Of a stretch of 64,000 bases of DNA, positions 1 to 10,176 are shown piece by piece. The notes under the pieces were generated by a model. That model had not been told where the DNA came from and did no database searches. It saw nothing but the letters and a program-made list of their open reading frames with translations. The position numbers and the translations under genes are program-made. Within the stretch, counting starts at the first letter, position 1. The number at the start of each line of letters is the position of its first letter. Origin of the DNA: Halichondria panicea (lineage: Eukaryota; Porifera; Demospongiae; Suberitida; Halichondriidae); assembly GCF_963675165.1 (NCBI RefSeq), contig NC_087387.1:3089501-3153500 (forward strand), read 5' to 3'.

Positions 1-118
1 AGCAAAATCTGGTAATGATCGATGAAAAGCCCAGGACAAGGTGGGTGGGGCTGCTTGCAACAGCACACTGAGCGAGCTTGATCAGCCTACACCTAGCTAC
101 CTACTTCAAAGTTGGAAA

Positions 119-3100
119 ATGAGCAGGACTGAAGGGTTTAACTTACCAAGATTGCCGTAAGTCTTCCTGATCACAAAAAAGTATAGACTCTAAGCTGCTA
201 TAAAATACTAATTGTCTACTGTAGTGTAGACTTTACACATTTTTTTGAGCAAATTGACTTAGTCACTAGTGATGAACTAGCACTGTACTGTAGCAGCTAA
301 CATGCTAAAGTATTTACCATTCAACTTTGTTTCTGTCAACGTTAGAACATCCCATACAAGGCTGACAAGCCCTCAATCTATCAAGGTCCACCCAGCTGTG
401 ACTAAACCATCCAGGGCAGATGTAAGCAACCTGAGAACTAAGCAGCACAGAAGATCTGTATCTGAGCCGTCATACACCGCATATTTGTAAGGACATAGCT
501 ACCTAGCTGGAGAGTAATAGTAGCTATCTCTACAACTGCTACCCTAACCCTACAGTGCATTGAACCCTCTCAAAGTGCTGCGGCCATCAGTCTATGAGCA
601 CTATCAGTCTCATACGTGTCCACAATTAATATTATGACTGCATGTACTCCTACAGAGGAGCACCTCGTCAAGACATCCCTCATCACGTTTATCGTGATGC
701 TGCTATGTTTGATGATGTGTTCGACAAGCAGGGAAAACTCCTTCAATCAAGAGATACTCCAAAAATCACAAATCCCTTACACAGCCTAGGCTACAGCAGG
801 TACACTGTATAATGGGGAATGTTTGTGTTGTTGGTGGTTCTGCTTGGTAATGAAGTATACGTACTGTAGATCTAGGCTACTAACAAACAGTGATCAATGT
901 TGCACGATTGTTTGCTTTTAATTGTAGCTTACATGATCCACACTGTCGAAAATTGTTCTTGAATAACAAATCTTTGCGATCTCACCTTATGGATCTGGGC
1001 TTGGTATGTTTGGTTAATTTGTAACTGCAGAAAAAATTAATTTTGGGTAATTTTTAGATCACAGGTGACCTAAAAGTTGTAGCTTCAACTAATGAGCAGC
1101 GACAGAAGATACGGGCCCATGAGTTACTTGAGAGGAAGGAGACACTTCTTTTTAAACTAGAGACGCAGGAGCAACAAAGAATCCAGCGGTTACAGAGAGC
1201 ACCAAGACAACTTCCGTCCAAGTACCTTGACAGCATGCTCAAGTCAGAAAAGAGAATGGAGAGAGCGGAGGTTGTACAACAAATGAAAATGGACAAAATT
1301 ATTCAAGCTCAAGAGGTATAATTCAGCACGTCATGTGTGATATTATAATTCATGGTTGGTACGTATGAAACCTGTATGTATTTTTTATTCAGCGAAAAGA
1401 GGAGCTGGCTGATAAGAAAAGGTTGGCTCAACAGAAAAAGATGAAGCAAGCCACTGAGGAAGCAAAACTGTTTGAGCAAGCAAAGAGAAATGCAGCAAGA
1501 CACAGGCAAGAGTGTGCTGAACTGGCTGCATATGAAAGGCAGTATGGAAAGGTACGACACATCTATATGTACATGCAGTGTATTTATAACTGATAAGCAC
1601 ATCGACGTAACAATGCTTTCGATCTGTCATATCACAGTTTGGTCGACAATTGGCCATTTGGCATAGGGACTCTGATAGAATCCACAACAGGTAATTTAAG
1701 CTCCTAGAACATCATTTTTGTATGGAATGCCGTGATTAACTTTGTTTTCCACTTGTAGAATGATCTTGATGGAGCGCACATGCTGGTCAAAACAAAAAGA
1801 GCAAAAGCAAACAGAGGTGGTGTAAACGACATTACCTTCTTATGCAGTCTGTGTAAATGTTACTCACACTCATCATGTAGGACCATCCACGCCATGCCGC
1901 CAAATTGTCACCGACTGAAAGTAGTGCACCTTCAACGCCCAGTCAACATTCTAATCAGCCTCAAATACAAAAGGAAAGTGTCCCGGTTCCTGGTGAGCTA
2001 GCCCCTCAAACTGATAGTGAAGAATTAGCCATACCAGTTAATGTTGAAGAAGACAGTAAAGAGAAATCCACTAGTCCGGCACTATCAGAAGTAACAAAGG
2101 ACATCGCTCAAATTGAAGAGAAAAGCTGGGAAATTGACACAACAGCAGCAACTGCAGCTTCTAAAAGTGATGTTGACATCAAACCAACTACGTACAGTTT
2201 GCAAGAGGTTGAAGAAAGCATAACAAACCTGGCAATCCAAGATGAGAAGGCAGAGAATGTTTTTGTGACTGTTCTGGATCGTGATCAAAGTGATGCACAA
2301 CTTACTACCATCTTCGTTGATGCTCTACAAAGGTGCTACAGTAATTTGTCTTATAATTAGGACACTTGTATGACAGTATAACATAATTATGCAGAATGGA
2401 TTACCAGGGTCGTGGGTTTGTCAGCATTGATGATTTCACTCAACTGCTTAATTCACGAGATCTGGGATTACAGCTAAATGAGAATGAGCTCCTGTACATA
2501 GCTGAACAAGTGGATCCAGGAAATGGATGGGTGCCATTCGTGCCTGTAGCTCAACAACTGCCAGAGTTTTTGGTAGCTATGTACAATCAGCGAGCGGAAC
2601 TACAAACAGTGAGTGTGTCATCCTCTGACGTTTTCATTCAAATTGATCAATAAACTTGTTTGAAACACAGCAACAATATGGCGCCTACATGGAAGATCAG
2701 TGGTGTCAAATGTACCTCCTCTCCGGGGTCACTTACTACAACAAGCTAACTGGAGAAATATTAACAGGCGGACGACCAGAAGATTTCAGGCCACATCTGA
2801 AGGTACGTTCAAGACGATTAGTTTTAGTGTGGTGAATGCTACCAGCCTTTATTCTAAGGCCTGACATCGAGGCTATGGGAATTTCCTAAATACATTAGCT
2901 AGAGGTTACAATTTGGAATTTTTGTACATGTAATTTCGCATGTATCAATAAATTCTCCACGTTGATTTAAAAGCAACTAGCGTAAGCTTACTAATACATC
3001 ACTGGACGCATGAATAATAACGGCATGACCAGAAAAGAGACTTTAGCCTCGAGGACACGACATGACCAACAGTGGGCGTTTTCCTCTGAGCTGTGTGCAA

Positions 3101-4735
3101 CTAAGACAATTTGGCATTAATTTGCACTCTGCGCTCATACTTTCTTTGAACCCTTTGTTTTTAATTCCTGGATTCCACTCGACTGCATGAGTAAATCTAC
3201 ATGTGTGCATGTATTGTGCGTTTGTGTTTTATCAATAGTGAAAACATTTTCAGGAAGATCCATTTGAAGAATCAATTGTGGACTTTTTCGAGACAGCTGA
3301 TACAGACAAGGATGGAGTCATTAACATCAACAATTTCTATTCGGTAACATTTCTTACTCAGTAAGTCAAAAGTCAACATAATTATATGCAGCTGCTAGTG
3401 TCACCAATGGTGAGCACACGTATCTACAGCAACCAAATGGAGGATCTCCTGACATTGTTTCAGGAGAGTAGTGAAAATGGTCTTGCAACACTGGAAACCT
3501 TTGCCCCAATAGTCAAGATATTGCTGGTTATGATCTACCAAAATGCTTACCCAGATGTAGTAAGTTTCTTAGAGAGAGTATCGAACGTACATAGGCATAC
3601 TGTGCATCAGATATATGCAGAGAGTAATGTGACTTCCTGTATCTGTCATGGGCTTGGAATTTGCACACTGACCAATCCAAGTGTGTGTGATGTACACCTG
3701 ATGCAAGTATACCTACGTTTGACACACTCTCTCTCTCTTGATTCTACTGCATACATCTGCTGCGACAGAGAAACTTATACCAACTATGTACATGTATAGC
3801 CCTTAAAAGCTGAACCAATCATCATGATTTTCGTGCTTGCAGCTATATATGCGGTATACATTGTACATATTCACTAATCTATTACCCTAATTTACTTAGG
3901 AGGAATGGATCGAGTTAGACTCCAGAAAATGTGGTACGTTTCTCTTCAACAAAGACACTGGTGAGACCTATGTGCAGAAGCTCTCTGAGACTGGAGAAGC
4001 AACCGATACTGAAGAGAGAGCCAAGCAATCTGCTACGACAGGAAGCTCAAAAGTGAGTTCAGTTAAACATCTGAGAATCATGAATCTTTGTACGGTCACC
4101 CAGTAATACGTACGTCTGCACGATGCACATGCACAATCAACTACCGTATTATATAATAGCGGGTAACATTCGTGGGGTAAAAAATTTGTTTCTCAAACGA
4201 TGCTTTTCGTGAGTAAACATTAGACTTAATTGCCTGCACTGCATTGCATGCTTCGTTTAAACCATGCCTACGTTTTTGTGGGAAAATACTTAGTGGAGGT
4301 CAGCTTGCCTATGAAAATAACTAAACGCAAATGGAACGCTATACTTCTCGTAAACTGCTACGATCTGTCAGTAAAATCCAGCGTATTTTGTCAACAAACG
4401 CTTTACGTTTATGTGCATAATTATTATGTTGATTCACTGCTACTATACTAGTGTTAATAATTTGTGGCTCTTTGATTTGAGCAAATCTATAATTTCAGAG
4501 GGCCGTACAAATTCGTTCATCCACAAGTCAACCTGAGAGTGAATACACTGGCATTGGTATAGTACCAGATGAAACAGATGAAGGAACCAGTGTTCCTCAA
4601 GGCAGGGTGGCTCCTCAAGAGCAGTCTGTAGAAACACCAGCTGAGGCAAAATCAGAGGAGAAATTACACAACAAAGAAGCATCAACTGGCCAAACACTTG
4701 AAGGCAAAGAAGTAACACTTACCCTTGTTAACTAA
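119..4735 (+). CDS. EF-hand and coiled-coil protein, probably ciliary-type, 15 exons
   Basis: The model joins 119-156, 346-486, 656-799, 928-1003, 1058-1315, 1393-1551, 1638-1690, 1759-1816, 1881-2332, 2395-2608, 2671-2802, 3254-3343, 3392-3559, 3900-4052 and 4499-4735, giving 790 aa. Phases agree at every junction. Exons 3-5 carry a segment of the type 'SLHDPH...LRSHLMDLGLITGD', which resembles from memory the N-terminal motif of ERICH3-like proteins. Exons 5-8 are Lys/Glu/Gln-rich coiled coil. Exon 9 is acidic and low complexity. Exon 10 has a degenerate EF-hand (MDYQGRGFVSIDDF). Exon 12 has a clearer loop (DTDKDGVININN), though position 12 is Asn instead of Glu. Exons 11 and 14 each contain a short aromatic segment ending in 'tyr-tyr/phe-asn-lys-x-thr-gly-glu', vaguely WW-like. 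The tail is Glu/Thr/Ser-rich. The first two exons are the least certain. I cannot assign a known gene name. Confidence 0.75.
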
Positions 4736-5488
4736 GAAGACAAGCATCTTTTGCTTATAAAATGTACATGTATATAGACCCTTGTACAATAGTTTTGATT
4801 GATTATTTTCTCGCACCCAGACGTGCATTTATATACCAGGATGTCCACGTACAACTGTGTAATTATAGTGTGTAACACTAGAATTTTTTTTAAAAAACCA
4901 GTATAAATTGAAGCACTGAAGTCAGTGAAGTGTAAATGACACCCGGCGCATTAGTTCGATTTGTATATGTTTGAGCAGTCATGTATAAGTATAGTTAACA
5001 ATAGACGATATACTGCACTTTGCAAATGGCCAAAACTACAAGCATCTCAAGTTGCAAAGCCCAGTCATGTATTGGGGTTGCAATGTACCACATTAAAAAT
5101 ACACCTTGTTTTCTAGCCTGTACGGTAACACATCCTGTATCTTGGCTCTTATGGGGTGTATGCAATGGCTGCTCATTAAACGTGTGCATGCGCAAGCACG
5201 ATATACGATAGTCAATCAATCAATCAATTAATAAATTAATCCAACAGAAAGAATAGTTCTATATAGGCACATGGCCTCTCAAGGTACGTACTCTCGAGTG
5301 ATACGGAACAAGAGAAAATTACAAAAGTTGTAGCTAATGTGATTCAGAAAACGTTTTAAAGGATACATGCAAAGTATACAGAAGTACTATAACTTGGGAC
5401 AAAAACAGCAGCTGTTGCAACACTAACAGAGGAGCACAATTAACAATAATCCCATAATTATGACTACAAACCTTCTGGCTTAGAATTG
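4736..5488. other. Intergenic spacer after the EF-hand gene
   Basis: This AT-rich stretch holds the 3' flank of the upstream gene and no exon-like open frame. A short GCATGCGC motif occurs near 5187. I see no RNA gene. Confidence 0.5.
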
Positions 5489-5523
5489 TGCGCATGCGCA
5501 ATAGCTCAATGACAATGGCGGCA
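5489..5523 (+). promoter_or_regulatory. Likely promoter: NRF1-type palindrome and YY1-type ATGGCGGC
   Basis: TGCGCATGCGCA at 5489-5500 is a perfect 12-bp palindrome matching the NRF1 consensus, and CAATGGCGGC follows at about 5513, as in YY1-type initiators. About 150 bp downstream is a good splice donor (GAG|GTAAGA at 5671-5679), so this fits a TATA-less promoter feeding a spliced 5' leader. The motifs are seen; promoter function is inferred. Confidence 0.45.
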
Positions 5524-6977
5524 GACAATAGAGGAAGTTAATTAATTATGATGTGCAGATCGAGCCCTCATTCGTGATCGTACGTAATCTCGTCTACTAG
5601 TACTCGTCTAAAGCCCTGAGCGTTATCCTGGACCTAGACTCGCTATACTCCATAGTTGAAAATCACAAGTGAGGTAAGATGAATGGGATATTGTAGCTAG
5701 CCGTTGTTGCAGGATTATTAAAGTGACACATCATTTTAATGACCCGGCCTGGTCGATCATCCAAAGTCATGAAAGTGGACAGGGGGGGGGGGGGCAGACT
5801 TTTTTTAGAAGGGGGAAGTCTAGGAGAGGCTCGCTGGCTTTGTCAGTGTAGCGCGCGTGCGGCCCAGAACATCTAAGGGCATCACAGACCTGTTATTGCC
5901 TCAAACTTCCACTGGCTTCGGAGCCAGTTGTTCCTCTAAGAAGTCGGCCACCATTCGGGAATGGTGTGACTAGTTAGCAGGTTAATCTAGAGACTCTTGA
6001 AAATCTTTCGTGCCCTCATTTAATAGTGACGTTGAAGGAATAGTGACGTTGAAGGCTTATTTAATACGAGTAGATGTAGATCTAGTAGTAATTAACTTCC
6101 AAACAGTAAAAAATCTACTAAAGTGGCTATATTTTTTAGGCGCACAAATGCAACAAAAGGGAGCTTTAATTAGTGGCGTCTCATTTTGAATAGATATGGG
6201 AGATATTGCAAGCCAGCAATCGAAAAAGTAAGGGTCAAATTTTCTGCTGATTTGGGTCATTTGCATAGGTCTTTCAACATAATTATTCTAGTAATACAGT
6301 ATGTCTCACCCTCTGGTACTAACCATAGTGGTTTTGCAGGGACTCGCATTTCATTAGGGTAAAAATCACATGGCGTTAATTAGGACTCACATTTCATCGG
6401 ACTCTATCCAAATTACACTCAGAATCGTTGCAAGAGCCCCTCCCTACAGACATTAATTCTCAGCTCTCTGCCCCCGAGAATAGGTCTGGCGGTCATCTTA
6501 GCTAGGTTTAATACAATGACCCCTCCCCCCCCCCCCCCATATCAAGCTACATTGATCTGAAAGTTTAATGCGAAAGGGATCAAATGGTTCTCAGATTAAA
6601 ATTTAGTGCCTATATATTGTACAGCCACAAAACTGTGTACATTCTGTTGTTTACTCTGCAATAATCAACATAATTGATAGCGTATTTTTATGATCAGGGA
6701 CAGAGATACAATTATACAATCAATACCAAGCCTATTTTTCGAATAGAGAAAATCGACCTGGGACCAAGGCTACTTTTACTTCTAATCATACGTTACCATA
6801 CATAGACCAGACAATCTCGTCCCCTTATGTTTATAGTGCCGGGACTGGCTCTTCAATGAACTGCACTGACATGTTTCAAGTTGTTATTTCTGCTCACTTG
6901 TTTGTATGTAGATAATCATGAATGAAATTTTTTGCAGATTTCTATAGTGGCTATTGGGCAGTGGATTGTTCGGTTCG
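5510..6977 (+). other. Probable spliced 5' leader of the monooxygenase fusion gene
   Basis: A non-coding first exon could run from about 5510 to 5673, ending at donor GTAAGA. It would join an acceptor (TTTTTTGCAG) ending at 6937, which leaves 40 bases of leader before the ATG at 6978. The 1.26-kb intron holds a poly-G tract near 5782, an antisense 18S rRNA fragment and a poly-C tract near 6523. The donor and acceptor are visible. The joining is inferred and rests on there being no other use for either site. Confidence 0.45.
5825..5997 (-). pseudogene. Fragment of nuclear 18S rRNA gene, antisense
   Basis: Read on the minus strand this stretch runs through GCTAACTAGT, ACTTCTTAGAGG, CAATAACAGGTCTGTGATG, CCCTTAGATGTTCTGG and CACGCGCGCTACACTGAC. 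These are the universally conserved 3' third of eukaryotic small-subunit rRNA, in the right order and spacing. Homology stops at both ends, so it is a fragment of about 170 bp and not a functional gene. It sits inside the inferred leader intron of the monooxygenase gene and is antisense to it. It may be an rDNA insertion or an rRNA-derived retrocopy. Confidence 0.85.
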
Positions 6978-9914
6978 ATGGCCGATGAAGAAGCAGAAGT
7001 TATCATAGTTGGTGGTGGGCCAGTGGGTCTTTCATTGGCATGCGATCTTTCGAAACGAGGAGTGAAAACTATCTTGCTCGAGCGCAACAAGACTACTTCC
7101 GTGATAGCGAAAGCATTTGCCCTGAATTGTCGAAGTATGGAGCATTTTCGCAGAATGGGAGTCCAAGAGAAAATCCAAAATGCCTCTCTTCCACGTGATG
7201 TTCCATTTAACATTGGATTTTATTCTACAGTGCTAAATGGATCCACTGCCCTCAAGGTAACCTACGCATCATGGGGTGATATTGTCGATGGCAAAACAGA
7301 AAAGGGCTATCCATTCTATGAAGAAGGTATTTCTCCAGTAGTACCCATGTTCTGTGCACAAACTGCATCCGAACCCACTTTGAAAAAGCACATTGAAACA
7401 ACATCTGATTGTGTTAGTCTGTTCTTTGGACACAAAGCTATTGCAATTTCTCAAGATGAAAACGGAGTTGTTATTCAGGCGGAAGTCGATGGAGGGTATG
7501 AAACGAAAACCTTCAAAGGTCGATATGTTGTTGCATGCGATGGTGGAAGTAGTCCCTGCAGAAAATTGCTTGGAACGCACATGGTTGGGAAGTTTGTATT
7601 AGCTCGTGCTTTTAGTGTGATGTTAAATTCTCCTCAGATTTACCAACAAATCAAGGATGATTGCAAAGTTGGAATGTCATTTGTATCGAATGTCAAGTTC
7701 ACTGCACTTTGTTACATTGCCAATGACAATAACATAGTCATTCACTCTTTCCTGCCACTTAATATCTCCGATGACACGCTAAAACGATACGAGCAAAATC
7801 CAGAAAGAGTAGTCAAATCGGTTGTAGGATCTGATCTTCCTTTCACCGTGCTTGGTTGTTCCCACTATAACATGCATGCCTTGATCTCTACAAAATTTCG
7901 AATCGGGAGAGTTCTTTTTGCTGGAGACAGTGCCCATCAATGGATGCCTGTTGGAGGATTGGGACTGAACACCGGTGTTAGCGATGCAGGTGACCTGGCA
8001 TGGAAACTCGAGGCGGCTGTCAAGGGATACGGTGGAGCCAACCTCCTTGACTCCTATGAAGAAGAAAGACGACCATTGGTTGATTCTACAAGACGATTTG
8101 TTTTTCACCTTGGAGGAAATACTGTCGGGAATGCGAACTTGTTCGTGTTTTTCTCCATTCCTATCGTTCGATTAGTCGTAAGTTGGATAGTAGCTCGATT
8201 TTTTCTGCCGGATGTGGTCAATTCCAACCTTCTTACTCTTGGTTTCCAATACTCCAACTCAAGCATCATTATGCATGAGTACAATAAGGATGGCAAAATT
8301 GTGAATCCCTCTTCGTATGGGGGATGCCGATACCCCGCTCTACCTGGTTGCCGTGCTCCCCATGTTGCCCTGCCTGACCAAGAGTCTACGCTGGACCTGT
8401 TTGGCAGTGGCTTTGTCCTTTTAGTGATAGGTGGAGAAGACGCAGACCTTCAACCTCTTAAGGACGAGTTTGATCAAAGAAAGATACCGTGTCAGCAGTT
8501 TTCTTTTCAGAAGTTTCCAGAGCTAGCAGCTGCATACGATCGCAAGTATTTCTTGGTTCGTCCCGATGGCATTGTCTGCTGGAGGTCCGACTCACAGCCT
8601 AGCAGCCTTGAGTCACAAAAGATTGTAGCCACGGTGATTGGTGAAAACAACTGCCAAAGGCTTCCGGTACGCATCACACAGCTTGATAGCCCAGCTTTTG
8701 TGCCTTTTGTCTCTGACCTTTTTCTCCGATTTGGAGTTGAGATGATTTTGAGCAACTACCTTGGCCTTTCTAACATCACATCCTGGCTAATTGGTTTTGG
8801 TCTTTTCTGGACATCAAGGGCCATGCGAGTTAAACAACTACCCCAATTCATTCAGGAAACATCTCGTCACAGTGCAATTGTGATACAAGAGTTTGGTAAT
8901 GCAGATGCTGTCCTCAAGGTTGATCCCCGTCATACTGGGAGTTTTGGCCCTAACGATGTTCTCATTCGAGTGTTTGCTGCATCAGTTAACCCTGTTGATT
9001 GTCGGATGAGAATGGGGTATGGTAGTTCAGTAGTATCAAGGCTTCTGCCTTCCACTCGCACGAGCCTCTTCCCCCTTGTTCTTGGACGTGATTGTGCTGG
9101 TGAAGTTGTTGTTGTTGGGGATGCTGTCACCAAGTTCTTGCCAGGAGATTGTGTGTTTGCTGTTGTTCCCGTTCACAAACAGGGCACATACGCCCAGCTC
9201 GTTTCCGTGGACGAAGAATTTGTATCCCTCAAACCTTCCAATGCTGATTTCAATGAGGCAGCATCACTTCCTTGGATCGCTTGTACTGCTTGGTCTGCGT
9301 TGGTGAAGAGTGCTGGTCTTAACCAGTACAATTCTCGTGGTAAAAGTATTCTCGTTCACGCTGGAACTGGGGGTGTTGGATCGTTGGCTGTGCAGGTGCT
9401 CAAGGCATGGGGTGCTGAAGTGACCGTAACATGCTCGGCACAAAATTTCACTCTAGCTCGTCATCTTGGTGCTGACAAGGTGATCGATTGCACTGCTGGT
9501 GATTTCTCGGCTGGACTTGGTGGTGGATATGACATAGTCGTCGACCCCATCGGTTTGGATTACGAAAAAAAGTCACGTAGCGTTCTGAAGCATTTTGGTG
9601 GTGCCCAGTACATATGCTTGATTTCCCCGGAGGTGTTCCTATCTCAAAAACTCGGTTCTTTTGTTGGCAGTCTTCTCTTTTCCTGGATTTACCGATTCAA
9701 AATTATCACTAATCGATTCCTCTTTGGTCAATCTTTTTGCTATTCCACAACTGAACCTGATGGCAAGTGTCTCGATGCTGTGTGCAAAATGGTCGAGAGA
9801 GGCGAGATTAGGCCACTGATTGAGGGAGTGTATTCGATGGACGAGATAGTTGCTGCTCACAAGCATGTGGAAGCTGGGCATACTCGTGGCCAGAGTATTA
9901 TCACAATTCCCTAA
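6978..9914 (+). CDS. FAD-dependent aromatic monooxygenase fused to RTN4IP1-like quinone oxidoreductase
   Basis: One uninterrupted frame encodes 978 aa in a locus where other genes have 5-26 exons. The start is the ATG at 6978; a longer frame opens only at a TTG. Residues ~6-370 are a PheA/TfdB-type FAD_binding_3 monooxygenase. They show the dinucleotide motif IIVGGGPVGLSLA near the N-terminus and the FAD-ribose motif 'GRVLFAGDSAHQWMPVGGLG' near residue 310. Residues ~445-545 look like the thioredoxin-fold C-terminal domain of phenol-hydroxylase-type enzymes, ending near 'YFLVRPDGIVCWR'. A hydrophobic stretch at ~575-620 may be membrane-associated. Residues ~640-978 are a medium-chain dehydrogenase/reductase (GroES-like 'LGRDCAGEVV', Rossmann 'AGTGGVGSLAVQVLKAWGA') with closest remembered resemblance to RTN4IP1. 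No zinc-ligand cluster is evident. Predicted activity is NAD(P)H-dependent ring hydroxylation coupled to a quinone/enone reductase; the substrate is unknown. Confidence 0.9.
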   Translation: MADEEAEVIIVGGGPVGLSLACDLSKRGVKTILLERNKTTSVIAKAFALNCRSMEHFRRMGVQEKIQNASLPRDVPFNIGFYSTVLNGSTALKVTYASWGDIVDGKTEKGYPFYEEGISPVVPMFCAQTASEPTLKKHIETTSDCVSLFFGHKAIAISQDENGVVIQAEVDGGYETKTFKGRYVVACDGGSSPCRKLLGTHMVGKFVLARAFSVMLNSPQIYQQIKDDCKVGMSFVSNVKFTALCYIANDNNIVIHSFLPLNISDDTLKRYEQNPERVVKSVVGSDLPFTVLGCSHYNMHALISTKFRIGRVLFAGDSAHQWMPVGGLGLNTGVSDAGDLAWKLEAAVKGYGGANLLDSYEEERRPLVDSTRRFVFHLGGNTVGNANLFVFFSIPIVRLVVSWIVARFFLPDVVNSNLLTLGFQYSNSSIIMHEYNKDGKIVNPSSYGGCRYPALPGCRAPHVALPDQESTLDLFGSGFVLLVIGGEDADLQPLKDEFDQRKIPCQQFSFQKFPELAAAYDRKYFLVRPDGIVCWRSDSQPSSLESQKIVATVIGENNCQRLPVRITQLDSPAFVPFVSDLFLRFGVEMILSNYLGLSNITSWLIGFGLFWTSRAMRVKQLPQFIQETSRHSAIVIQEFGNADAVLKVDPRHTGSFGPNDVLIRVFAASVNPVDCRMRMGYGSSVVSRLLPSTRTSLFPLVLGRDCAGEVVVVGDAVTKFLPGDCVFAVVPVHKQGTYAQLVSVDEEFVSLKPSNADFNEAASLPWIACTAWSALVKSAGLNQYNSRGKSILVHAGTGGVGSLAVQVLKAWGAEVTVTCSAQNFTLARHLGADKVIDCTAGDFSAGLGGGYDIVVDPIGLDYEKKSRSVLKHFGGAQYICLISPEVFLSQKLGSFVGSLLFSWIYRFKIITNRFLFGQSFCYSTTEPDGKCLDAVCKMVERGEIRPLIEGVYSMDEIVAAHKHVEAGHTRGQSIITIP

Positions 9915-10176
9915 ACTGATAAACGGACTATTTTATAGTTGGCAAACATTGTTTGCAGTTAGATCAATCCTATTTAGTCATTAATTTTTTAGCTGGAGTG
10001 CTGTAGTGTTGAATCATATTTTTCTGCATGACTATAATATTAATTATGACTTGATCTATGACTGCAATCCCCGTAGCATTGCCAATTAATAGAGTGTAGA
10101 AAACCTTTCACACCTGTGTCTGTATCACCACAATTAAATATACTTTTATTGTATCTCTCCGGTGGGTGCTAGATCG

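Noticed and set aside
6954-6977. Longer N-terminus of the monooxygenase
   Set aside because: The upstream extension starts at TTG, and the FAD motif already sits at the usual distance from the ATG at 6978.
7269-8755. Long minus-strand open frames across the monooxygenase
   Set aside because: They are shadows of the plus-strand coding frame with no motif or start context.
6978-9914. Bacterial contamination as explanation for the intronless gene
   Set aside because: It is embedded between intron-rich animal genes with animal-style repeats, and it has an apparent spliced leader. Transfer in the past remains possible.
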